From positions 6,542,204 to 6,606,203 of the forward strand of contig NC_045139.1 of assembly GCF_008831285.2 (NCBI RefSeq): DNA of 64,000 nucleotides, in the 5' to 3' direction. Below the pieces are notes generated by a model. That model saw only the letters and a list, made by a program, of their open reading frames with translations, was not told the origin of the DNA and ran no database searches. Shown in pieces: positions 36,004-47,864 of this stretch (position 1 is its first letter; each line of letters opens with the position of its first letter). The position numbers were made by a program, and so were the translations under genes. This DNA is from Nymphaea colorata. Lineage: Eukaryota; Streptophyta; Magnoliopsida; Nymphaeales; Nymphaeaceae.

Positions 36004-38043
36004 CCTACCGTTTGATTAGAGGAGCATCTTGTCATTTTACAAAAAGACATTTTTTGGTTGGCTTTATAATGGGGTCCCCCATTCTATCACCAAGGACATT
36101 TTGGTCATTTTCAAATACCAACGCACAATCCGGTGTTATGGACCATACCATATCAATGGCTCTACTTTTAAGGTCAACTGGTAATTTAACTAGCTTAACA
36201 GTTAAAAATAAACATATTATTTGGTACCAAATAAATTTTAATTGTGTTTTTTTTGGTTATCTTCGCTTTAAATTTTTAAAGCGTGTTTTTAGAAATTTCC
36301 CGAAAACATTATCTTGTTTTAGTGAGAATGAAATTCATACTCAAAACTTTTGGATGTTATGCGGCAAATAATCTTCTGTCAATTAAACTTAAATTACCAC
36401 TAATTTAAGTTCAGTTAATAATGTTAAGTGATTTTCGTTAGCTTCTTTGATTATACACAACAATGCTAATGCATTTTAACTTACTCAATTTATTGAGCTT
36501 CTTTTATTACTATTCAGACAAGTTCTTATTTTTTTTTATTAATGGTAGAAGATATCAAAACTTAACTGTATCAAAATGTTAGGTATCTTTTTATAGGTCA
36601 TCAAGTTAACAGTTAACCTACAAAAGTAAATGTATGGAACTTGGTAACATCTTTTCGTAATAGGCCATGCCTTGTTCTTAATTTTTCATATTCATGCTTT
36701 CTACTATCAAATTTTCAGTTTTATCCCCCAGTTTATTATTATTTTTTTAAATGTTTCAACACATCTATCCCCCGGTCTAATAGCTTGATATCCTGTACAA
36801 GGTGTGCATGATTTTGTTCGTTGAATCAGCGACATTTCACTTTTGATTTTATGGCGACAACATAGTTAGTTTTTTTGTGTAAGTGAAAGTTTTTTTTTTT
36901 TCCGTGAATTTCACTATATGGATGCAAGATTCACGTCCAAATTTTATAAAATTATACAAGCCAAACAAGTTGAGAGTTGATTTTTAAAGCTTCATAAAAT
37001 CATTTCTTTGCTATTAGTTTTTAAATGGAACATAAAAGCCAGAGGATTAGTAAATCGGTGGATCGAATTGGAATCAGCATCGTCTGTGAATTAGATTTAT
37101 TACAAAATGTATGTGTAATTTAAAAGATCAAATAACATTTTTAAAATATAAAAAATCAACAAATAAAAATTGAAAATATATAAACATTGAAAAAAGGTTC
37201 TGTATTGTAAAGAGACGATGGATTTGGTGGGGGCTTCGGTTTTTAGCCGGTCACATTAATTTATAAAAAAAAAAAAAACAGACACTGGCATATGAATTTG
37301 GAAAAAAATAAAAGTTGAATGATGAATTCAAAAATAGCTAATAAATTGAGAACCATAACGGAAAACTTTCATTTTCTAATCCCTTAGAAAGATATGGTGT
37401 TATTTAATACCGGTAAAGAGTTAGGTGCGATTTTGATGATTGATAAAATTTAAGTGTTTAGGTGCATTTGGAAACTTTTTATATTTTATTACAAGTTATG
37501 AAATAATAAATAGTTGCAGGTGAGGGTGAAACACCGCATTCAGCACTCGAGTCAACATGAGTAATTATTTTATTTTATTTATTTATTTTTGTAGGGAAGC
37601 TCAGACCTGGTACAGAGACAAACACAGACAAATTACGGAACGAAAGAAATTACAGGAACAAAAGCAAGATTGAGAAAGATGGGAGGAAAAGGGAAGACGG
37701 AAACAAAAAAGAAAAGGTGAAAAGGAGAACGGAGAACTTTGTCAGAACAAAGGGGAAAAAAGAAAAGACGCTCTCACTTGGCAGAGGAAACCGAGGGGCA
37801 ATCGCAGAGGATCGAATCGGAGAAGAAAAGGAAAAGGAAAAGGAAAAAGAGGGATTTCCTTCTTTCTATTCGCTCTTCGTGGCGTTGTTGGTCCTCTGAA
37901 TAATTTTCGTCCGCTTCTCACTACTCTCTCTCTTTCTCTAGCCAGGGGTGTGCGCGTGTGCGGGCGCCTGGAACAGAAGATTGGTAGACTTCGTCAATTC
38001 TTTAGCTCTCTTTCTCTCTGAGTGGCTGACTACGTGTCGGTGA

Positions 38044-38419
38044 ATGATGAGTTACACCGGAGGAACTCCAGGAATTCCTCAGGCAGAGGGAATTTGAAGA
38101 GTAGGGTTCTATTTCCAGTCCCCTCCTGCTTTGCCATTGCTCGGAGTTCAGTATTCTCGGATCCGAGGAGTAAACCAATGCTTGGCATCTGAGCGAGCTA
38201 AAAGTCTGCTCTCATGGCGAAGCGAGTGAACTGGGTGGTGTCGGTTCTCTCCTATTGGGCTTCTATTACGCTCCACATTGGCAGAACTTGGCGATCCTAG
38301 TGGCTTATCGGGAAATAGGGTTTGCGCGGTTCACTTGTTTGAGGATGGGGGTCCGGTTATCGAGCAAAGAGGTGGGGAGGGGGACGGGGTGGGAGATTTT
38401 GGGTTCGGAAACGCTTTGA
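38044..38419 (+). promoter_or_regulatory. Leader with four short upstream ORFs
   Basis: Upstream of the main ATG at 38451 there are ATG-to-stop frames at 38044-38097 (17 codons, MMSYTGGTPGIPQAEGI), 38178-38192 (MLGI), 38214-38300 (28 codons, starts MAKRVNWVVSVLSYW) and 38345-38419 (24 codons). None overlaps the main start. If all lie in the mature leader they would be expected to lower translation of the main ORF. Leader boundaries are inferred. Confidence 0.5.
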
Positions 38420-38450
38420 CCGAGAATTCGGGACTTTCTTGGTGGTGCAA

Positions 38451-41400
38451 ATGCCGCCTTCTCCTGCGTTTCGTCGCTCTCCGTCGCCGAAGACGGAGGG
38501 TCTCAGGCGGCAAGGAAGCTTCGAGACTCCGCTGATGTTCAGGGAGGAGGATCACGATCTGGCGCTTTTCAACGATATGGATGCTAGGGAGAGGGACGAT
38601 TTCTTGCTCACCTGCGCCGACGAGGATATGGACGACTCTATATGTAATTTCTCCCATGCCCATCTCGTATTGTGTAATCTGTTTTTTGTTTCTACCCCAG
38701 TTCATTTGATCCTCTTTTGCCCAATTGATCTACTTGGTTCGCAGCGACGAAGTTGAAGCACTTCTCTGATTTTAAACTGGGTGTGACGGTTCCTGCCCTA
38801 GGAGATGGAAGTGATCTTCTGGAGGTGGAGGACGAAAAGAATGACTATGATTGGTGAGGTCCTGTTTGTATACTCTAGGTTTCATGATGCATTTTGCGCC
38901 TAATGCGGTCATCAATTGCCGTGTATTTTATGGCCACGATAGAGAGTAATTGGAGATTGGATTCGTTTAGGACTGAGCATTCAGAAAATTCTGTAATTTT
39001 TTTACTTCGTTTATTCAGTTATTTGGATGATTGGCGTGGAGTTTCATTCACCTATTAACGTCAGTACACTGCCTTGTGGTTAAGTTTACAACTATTTTGA
39101 AATTCAACGGTGTGCCCATTTGAATGACCTGTAGATGGGGCAGTTGAGTTCATGTCGTTAAAAAGTTATCGTTCTTCTTTTTTAATTGCTACTGATCGAC
39201 CCAATTGAACTTTCCTCATTGAGAGTCTTCTGAGGAGATGCGAAGCACCAGACGACTCGACCATTATCTTTTGTTTCTTTTGGTGTGTTGAGCATGGGAA
39301 AAGTGAAAGATGAGCAGGCTGTTGTGTTCAAAATTTTCACACCGAAGCACCAAAGGTTTTGCCTTTAAAACCTTGAAGACTACATCGGTTGCATTTAAAA
39401 GTTTCCAGAACCTATTTTTCTCTCTCAATGCCTGCAGTTGTGTTAAGAACCATCTGCCGGTTGTACAACTATGCATAACATTGCGAGCAGTTCCATCTCT
39501 TGTTGCATCAACCTGGGAAATTATATTTCATTTGGTCAAAGTACTTGTTGATTTGAACATGCAGATGGAACTGCTTAGTTTGGATATCTTGTTTTATGTA
39601 TATTGGTTTCTTATTTATTGGTGAAAAAACATGAATTTATGGGATTCCATTGTTTCGACGACATTCTTGCACTAGCTGTTTGGTTAAACAATTGTGCTAA
39701 ATTTGCTTGTCTTGTAGTGGTGCTTATCAATTTCTCCTTTCATTTCAAATTAACCGTGGTGATTTTGTGAAATTTCTGATATAGGCTTTTGACTCCTCCT
39801 GATACACCGCTGTTCCCTTCATTGGATGACGAAAGTACTACTCTTCCTAATATTGCACAGAGAGGAAGACCACAGAGCCAGCCCATCTCTATTTCTAGAT
39901 CAAATGCTGTAAGATGTTGGCTTTCCTTCTGGGAATTCTCTGTTGCATTCTGATGCTAATAACAGCGGTTGCTATCTAACTTATTGGAGGAGCACTGCAA
40001 ACTTCATTTTTTAGGCATTACATATGAGGTTTTGCAAGCAGATGCACGCACACGAATGCATCAAAAACATAAACATGCATGCCAATACACATAACATTAA
40101 AAGCATGTACAGGATATTTGCAATGGTATCATTGGTGCTATTCATTTGAGATAACTGATATTTGGAATGCACTTATGTACTTAACCTTTTGTTGGTTTTT
40201 TTTTTTTTTTTGTAATCTTAGGTGGAGAAGAGTCGCAGTAGCCAGAAGAGTAGAACTAGTGCAAGTCCAAACAGGCTAAGCCCATCACCTAGGTCAACTA
40301 GCGGCAGTGTACAGTCAAGAGGTAGACCATCTTCTGCTCCCAACTCTAGCTTTATTCGTCCGTCAACATCACCAAGAAGGCCTTCCACTCCACCAAGTAT
40401 GCATCACAGCCAAACAGAAAGGTCTTCGACTCCCACAGCTCGAAGAGTGAGTACTGGATCCAGTGGTTACAAAAGGGGACTTTCACCCGTAAAGGCTAAC
40501 CGTGGGAACTCTGCCTCCCCTAAATTAAGTGCTTGGCCATCGAATCTTCCAGGGTTCTCTTCAGATGCCCCTCCAAATCTTCGGACTTCTTTGTCAGATC
40601 GTGCTGCATCATATGTCAGAGGGGCATCTCCTGCATCAAGGAATGGGAGGGACATAGCAAATAAGAATCGAAGGCAATCAACGTCACCAGTAGTTTCTAG
40701 AAGTGCTAGCTCTCAACATAGCGATGATCATGACCACACAAGCTCATATAGTAAGGGCTCTGTAGGTTCATCTTGTGAAGATGAAGTGGAGTCCATGCAG
40801 TCCGTCCTACCTGACAAGCAAGTGATCTCTCCAGGCATTTCTGGTCGCTCAATTGCAAGGAGAAATGAACCTTTTTCCAAACCAAAAGGTTCAATCTATT
40901 CAAAAAGAATTTCTCGGCCAATATTATCAAGCTCTGCTCCAAAACGGTCTTTTGATTCTGCAATGCGTCAAATGGTGAGCATATGGATAGTAAATTTTCA
41001 GCAATTGACAAATGCTTATGTCTTCAAGTTTCTAAAATAAGCTCAAATTAGTATTTCTTTTCTTAATAAAATGATCAAGCAGCAAGCTCCTTCATTCCAT
41101 GTACAAGCACTGTACATGAATTATAAATGATAGAATAGTTTTAGTTAGGGGTCCCGTCATCAAATAGAAAATGGTCCATTAAAGGAGCCAGTAGTCTAGA
41201 AAAAGCATGGAGTATGAATTAATTTTGACAGTTGGTCAGTTCTTGGGCTAAGAATTTGACAAGAGACTGCATTTCAGAGTGAGTGAGGAGGACCTTTCTA
41301 ACATTTAAGCTTGTGCAACTCATTTATGTGAATATCTCATTTTCTAAGGATCCAAACCCATATTGCTAACTCTGCATTCCATATCATGGGAAGCACCATG

Positions 41401-44400
41401 TTACCTCAAGAGTGTTACCTGAAACTATATACTCTAACTACACAAGACTGCACACTGCAGAAGCACATGCTAACACTGAAATACATGCTTAAATGGGCCC
41501 CGCAAAGTCTCGTATAGTGAGATCGCTTTTAACTGGCAGTAATATGTTTTAGGTTTTGGAGACATGCATAATATCGTTGTTAAGCTTTGCATCACACATT
41601 TTCAGTCTTTTCTGTTTCAAATTGGCTAGCTGGGTTAGGCAGACCTTGTCAGGATATGCACTTTGGTATTGAACATTCAACTTAATGGTCTTCACCTCAA
41701 ACAGGTGGGTGGAGCTCTTGTTGGCACTTGGCTTGCATGTATTTTAGATCTAGTGCTGAAACTTCACGGTTAAGATAATCTTTCTACTTTGCATCTTCTA
41801 ATATCTGCATAGCTGAGGCTTACTAACACACGTTTTGAGTGTTGCTGGTCTTGATTGCTTCTAGGCAGCTTTTGTTTTTTTCTTTTTCGGGATTCGTTCT
41901 GACTAAATCTTTTTTTTTTTTTTTGGCAGGATCAGCGGAAAGGTCCTCAGAGCATGTTCAGGCCACTGCTATCTAGTGTCCCATCTGCTTCATTCTGTCT
42001 TGGTGAAGGAAATGATTTCCACCAACATTTGGTTTCCATCAATTCCACTCTTATGTCCAATGCCAATGTGAACTCTGATTTGGGTATTGGAGCTTCACTC
42101 GATACTGTTGGAGGTGATCATGAACATAATGATCTGGCCTGTGGATGGGAAAAGACTCCATTATCTGATGTCCAAGAAGAAGCATTGACCTGCAAAAATG
42201 AAAATGAATCAGGAAAAGAAGTACCTGATGCAGAGCTTCAAGATGCTGATATGGAAAAGTTTGGGGCTAATCAGCAATCTAATGCTGTCAGTAGTCTGGA
42301 AATACATAACGGGAATGAGGACAGTGTCTCTGAAATTCCCACTGTTAATGACACTTGTGAATTGGATGCTAAGTTCACTGTACTGGACAGGTCGATTCTT
42401 GAAGCTGGAAACTTGGGTGGATTATTTTCTACTTGCTCTAAATGTGGGCGAAGCTGTCCTGTGAAGGAAATCTTGGATAGGAACTTAAATATTTGTCAAA
42501 GCTGTGTTGAGGAAGATGAGTTTCTTTGTTGTCAGTCGCAACTGCCTGACAATGCAGCCATGGTTGTTCATACAAAAGAGCAGGATTCTAAACTTTTAAG
42601 CAATGGGGAGAAACAAAATGAACTATCGACTCCTGTAGCCAATGTCTTTGGAACTTGTGCGGACCTGCACCATGATGATTTCTTGGATGATACTCTAGGT
42701 CATCTAGAAATATATGTTGAACTTCATGCAGACAAAGAAATGGAGCAGCTTCCAATGGATAGTGTGGAAAAAAATGGCGAAGCAAAATATATGACCGATG
42801 CAGCGCAGACTTGTTTACCTAGTGCAGAAATGATAGATCCTGGGCAGTCTCAGGAAAATGTCATTCAATCCAAAAATGATAGTAACTTGCTTTCGCAAGA
42901 TGGGAATGGAAATGCTCATCCAAGCTTGAGACTTGAGGCCTCTGAAGGTGCTGGTATGTCCTTGTTGCTCACAAGGTCAAGCAGTGTAAAACGACCTGTG
43001 GTTCACGGGAAGGCACTATCTGCTTCAAGCATGTCTTGGGATAATCCTGGATTTGTGACCAGTGGCTTCAATGGCATGAGAAGTCTGAGTAATGCATCTT
43101 GCTCCTCTTCCACTGATGCAACTTCATTAAGGCAAATGGATGCACGTTTTCAGAGGCAGTCCAGTAGGAGGTCTGATTTGGAAAATCGAACCGATATGAA
43201 AATAAATAAGCAAGCTGAACCAGTTTCTTCTATCAGTGTTAATCAAGGTAATTCTGAATATGCTGTCCAGGCTGATGCAGATAAGGTCATCGAGGATGAA
43301 AAATGTACAGTGTTGGATAAGATAGCCTCAGATGCTGCAAGCTCCTTTTCAGTTGATATTCCTGTCCATGACCAAGATGAACTTGGTATCAAATGTATGC
43401 AAGTACTACCTTTGGATCCATCTGGTTTGGGGACATTTAGCAGTTCAGAGCTTGCCCCTCAGGGTGACACGTCACAGGCCAAGGTTCTGGATCAAACATG
43501 CAGAGTGGACAAGGACTGTAGTTTAGATGAGAATGCTGAAGGACACTGTCCTAACAACTTAGGGCATACTTCAGAGAAGGATTTCTTAGTTCTGAATGCA
43601 GAACCTTCTGCAGTTTTTGATGATAGCATGATGAGCAGTATGGATATTCAGACTGATGTTGACTCTGTTCCTGGGGAGTGCTTGAAGGGTAGTGGGGGTC
43701 CAGAAGATGGACATGACAACTTTACAAGGTCACCTTCTGGCTCTTCTACCTCCCAATCTACCAAAGATTTTTTGGTCCTAGAGCTTGCCACTTCTGCACC
43801 CGAGGAAGTTGATGTACCAGGTGATGTTGTAGAACCAAGCAACCTGGATAATTCTTCAAGTTATAAAGGTCTGTCTTTATTTACTGGCATCAAATTTGCT
43901 GATCTTAATTTTATGTGTTGCTTTTAGCTTTTCATAACACAGAAACAATGGCCTGTAATGCTTCACACTGTAACGTTTTGGATGCATTTTAGGCAATTGT
44001 TATTTATGTCTTAATATATAAAAGTGTTTTGAAAGTGTTAATTTCTAGTAGCTTGACTTCTGTCCTTCATCTTTCTCTTAGGATGCCAAATTTCACTTAT
44101 ATTTAAGTAAATGGTTAACATCAATTTTACATAGCAAGCACAACTAATAATTGAATCAATCATAATTTTATTCGAAGAAATGTCAAAAGTTAGCTGACTG
44201 GAACTTCTGTGCGCACTTTGATGTTCTATTTGACTGTGTCTATTTTTCACTTGAAAAAAGTTTTTCTATATCACGAGAAAAATCATTGACCTTCAGAATG
44301 TTCATTCATAATGGAACAACAACATCAATGAACCTGTATATTTTAGCTGTTCTTTTTGAAGGAAACAGGTTAAGTGCCACATTATTGGAATTCTAATGGC

Positions 44401-46472
44401 TGACCTACTTTTGCCAACAAATGCTGCAAAGTTCATTTGCCGCAAAGAGAAAGGTCTCCATAGTGCCAGAAGATTTTGGGATTTCTGTTCGTCATTCTGT
44501 GACCCTCAAGTGCCTGAACCTTGTATGAGGACATTGTTGGCTTTCACTTCTAGCTGGAGGATCTGCTTGGGTTGCTTTTCTCTTACTTGAGGTTTCAGAT
44601 TTCAGTTCCAAATTCCCATCCTTCTATGAATAGTCACAAAAACCCTGTCTTTTTTAGAAAAAAACCCCAATAAAAACGTTAAAAACAATGAAGATGAGAA
44701 AAGCCATATTTTTCCTTTTTTTTGAAAAAAACTTAAAAATCCTTTTTTTTCGCGTTTTTTTTTCTCATTTTTCACTTTTTTATTGTGTTTTTTCTCCTTA
44801 TTTTTACATCATTTTTATTTAAAGTTTAAAACTTACGTTAAATTTTATCTTCATTTCTAGCATTACTAAAACATCATTTTTTATCAAGTTATTTTTATAT
44901 TTTCTTGTTAGTTTTTTATTTATTTTATTTATCCTAATTTTTAGGATTTTTTTAATTGCTGAATTTTTCTCGAGATTTTTAACTTTGCCAGAAAAAACCC
45001 AAGAAAAACCTCACTGTTTATAATGATATTTGTGACTATGCTGTGAACTTGGTTGAGTGCATGTTCCTGAAAGGGAGGAAAGTTGGAAACTGCGAAAAGG
45101 GACCTGCAGTCAACACTCTAAAAATGCCTTATTTGGACAGGATGGTGCAGCAGAACGTGAACTTTAAGCATATAACTACTTTTGACCCTTTAAATAGATA
45201 CTATGTCCTACATAGCATTATTTATGTAAGGGAGCATGATATGTGAGGCGATTCATTTTTTCCTTGTAATAAATGTTATGATTGCAGAGTTGCAGACAGA
45301 CTTGGGTGGTAGATTATCATATGCCAGCTCTTCTTGTGCTTTGTCGGGCCTCTTTTAGCTTGTTTACCATTGAGCTGACAAAATTTGTCCTTAATTCTGC
45401 ATTGTCAAATGTTTTCTTGTATTTGGTTCATTGTTATGCCTTGCTTTGTATTCCTTGCTTTTTTCACTAGTGGTAGCTAATTTTGGTGAGGATTTAAAAT
45501 GCAGCAATATAACCTATCACATTAAGTTTGAAGCAACCTTTTGCATCCCTGTTAAGTCATCCATCTCTCACTCTCTCTCTCTCTCTCTCTCTCGTTAACT
45601 GCTTTCCTGAATGTAAGGTATTAGTGTAGCTACGACATTGTAGTGATGAATTCAACAAAATATTCATTGTCAATTATGGAAACCTGAACACTCTTCTTCA
45701 ACTGGATGCTAATGCACATGCCTGGAATTTGGTTTATTTGGCTAATATTTTATCTTGCATCTGTATAGTAGATGATTGTGTGAAGAATTGTTGGCTATAA
45801 TTAATATTTGATAGTTAGGGAAGAACTATATATTTGTAGTTGGTGTTGAAGTTGGCAACTTATTGGTTGAGGAATATTGTCTCATGCATGAAGGACCACT
45901 GGACTAGGTTTTTGTTATATGCTTGTTTATTCAACCATCAGCTTCTCATTCTTTTTGAATCTTTTCGAGTTTCTGTCCTGCATATCAAACTGGACTGATT
46001 TGAGATCCCTTGGGTTGATTCTCATGGTTTACCGTTGTTGACAGAGAAAGAGACATCAAAGTTCGAGGATCCAAATGGTTTTTTGTCAAGAAGCATAACA
46101 CTGGAGGAAGCCACAGATACTATTCTCTTCTGCAGTTCCATCGTTCATAATCTGGCATATAATGCTGCAGCCATCGCTATTGAAAGGGAGAAAGCTCCCT
46201 TTCTGGAAAGTACTCGACCCACTGTTACCATCCTGGGCAGATCTAGCGAAAATGATGCCAGGCATCCAAGTGTTCTATCTGGAAAGAGGGTGACAAGGTC
46301 GCGAAAGCCTAGAGTGAAACAACAGTCACAAGCAAATGATGGTGAATCCAACAAGGCTGAAGTCGAACTGAAGTTCTATGAGACCAAAATCCATCATGTT
46401 ACTGTACCAAAGCAAATTGATAGCACGAAACCTATGAAGCTTGAGTCCAAGTGCAATTGCACTATAATGTAG
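38451..46472 (+). CDS. Large Ser/Pro/Arg-rich plant protein with a central Cys cluster (At1g27850-like)
   Basis: Six exons (38451-38643, 38745-38853, 39785-39908, 40222-40974, 41930-43868, 46045-46472) give 1181 residues with matching phases. The N-terminus ([55 protein letters not shown]) is the hallmark of a plant family related to basic proline-rich, FLO11-like annotated proteins; some relatives bind microtubules. Residues ~143-393 are very rich in Ser, Pro and Arg ([25 protein letters not shown]) and look disordered. Residues ~562-594 hold CSKCGRSC and ICQSC, a possible zinc site. The rest of exon 5 is acidic and Ser-rich. The last exon carries a conserved helix ([20 protein letters not shown]) and a basic stretch ([15 protein letters not shown]). 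The molecular role is not established. The last intron is 2.2 kb. Confidence 0.85.
44630..45039. mobile_element. T-rich element with 11-bp TIRs in the last intron
   Basis: ATAGTCACAAA at 44630 is exactly inverted as TTTGTGACTAT ending at 45039. The ~410-bp interior is extremely T-rich on the plus strand and non-coding. It has AAAAACCC-type words near both ends. There is no clear target-site duplication, so the call is tentative. Confidence 0.35.
45571..45593. repeat. (CT)n microsatellite in intron
   Basis: About eleven CT dinucleotides in the large last intron of the Ser/Pro/Arg-rich gene. Confidence 0.9.
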
Positions 46473-47864
46473 CAGATCCTCCTCACTCATGATACCGTGA
46501 AAGCAGCGAGAGCTGGTTGTGTAAATTTAGAAATTTTTAATGTTCATAGAGTAGGCAAGGGCTGCAATGTGGAAGGGTAGGCAAGGGCAGCAATGCAGAT
46601 AACAATTGGTGCACCATGGATTTCATTTCTTATGATTTACCTATCGGTTAGAGTTAGGGAGTGTGACTGTGTTGGTGGAATCATGTAGAAGTGTGGCTCC
46701 TGTGATTCAAGGGGAGACGAATAGTCAGCCTTTCCCCTGCCCATGTTTTGATTCATGTGAATAGTAGAATGAGAATTATGATTTTTGAGGTGATTCTTTT
46801 TATAAACCTGGATACACTCTGATGACATTCAACAATACAACTTCCGGGAGCTTCTCAGTAGTCGCAGGCATGAAAAGTGAGGAAAACGGATGATTTATTT
46901 AAAAAAGTTAAGCATCACAAACCAACAAGCAAGAAAGATTGGGGCCGTTGGGCACCTATATTTCATTAAACTGAGTATTTGACAAACACTGCCACATTAA
47001 GAACAAACAGTGTTCTTGCTTAGTGAGCGTCCTTTATAATTTTGCTGTATGGTGTCAATTAGATCACATTTACATGTTTCTTTTCCCGCATAAATCTAAA
47101 TCACTATGTCTGAAAAATGCTGATCCCATTTTCTTTCTTCATGGGATTTAATTTGACTAAAGGTTTATTTTTTATTATTGAACTTTTGATGGCTTATTCG
47201 TCGCAATCGTTAAACGCGAGCCTGCAACTTCTCCATTAGATGGCTATCCTAATCGCGACCAAACTTGTAGCTTTTTTTTTTTTTTTCATTTTTATCAATG
47301 AGATCTCATATTCAAAGAGATCAACTTGATCAAAAAAGTTATTTGTGATGATGTTCATAAAAATTAACAAGTCAGGAATTTCAGGGGCTATGTTTTGATT
47401 CAGGTTTGATTGCTTGTCTCTAAAATATAAACAATTGAGAAATAATATCTGTCTTATTGTGTTTGTCAAATATATTCCTAAACATTTGCACTTTGAAGAC
47501 AGATTCATCCACTTGTTAATTTAATTATGCTGTCAGATTGCCATAGCCATGCAGGCAAGAATATGGTTTTGTCATCTGAAAAGACTTGCATGTCATTTCG
47601 TTTAGGTCAATTTGTTCGTTTTTTTATTTTCTAGGTGGACAATTCTCACTGTTTGGAAAAAAAAAATCCACTAACAAGTTTAACCAGAAAACTAATTTGT
47701 AATCCTTCCTTAAGTGGTGGGCAAGAATCTGTCAATAACTATAAGTTAACCATGAATATGCCAATAAGCTACGATGCAAGGATGAATATGTAATTTCCCC
47801 AGCTTCACTTCCCTCCAAATTTTCAGAGAGCGAGAGGGAGGCAGAGATTGTAGAGAGGAAGGGA
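46473..47864. other. Intergenic: 3' UTR and O-fucosyltransferase promoter side
   Basis: 46473-46860 is the probable 3' UTR of the preceding gene and contains a two-copy ~26-bp tandem repeat (GTAGGCAAGGGC..., 46551-46600). The remainder is AT-rich with no supported gene. The final 60 bp are purine-rich (GAGAGCGAGAGGGAGGCAGA) and lead directly into the next start codon. Confidence 0.6.

Larger units (their letters stand above)
28418..38043. other. Gene-poor AT-rich region
   Basis: 28418-28800 is the promoter and leader side of the minus-strand zinc-ribbon gene, with a CT-rich plus strand. The rest has low G+C, repeats, MITE-like elements and a duplicated promoter segment listed separately. One TATA-headed ORF near 35.1 kb is the only gene-like signal. 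37600-38043 is purine-rich and probably belongs to the promoter or leader of the next plus-strand gene. No intact transposase, reverse transcriptase or RNA gene was seen. Confidence 0.65.

Noticed and set aside
37717-37899. Lys/Glu-rich 60-codon ORF
   Set aside because: Arises from a purine-rich AAAGGAAAAGG tract near the next promoter; low complexity only.
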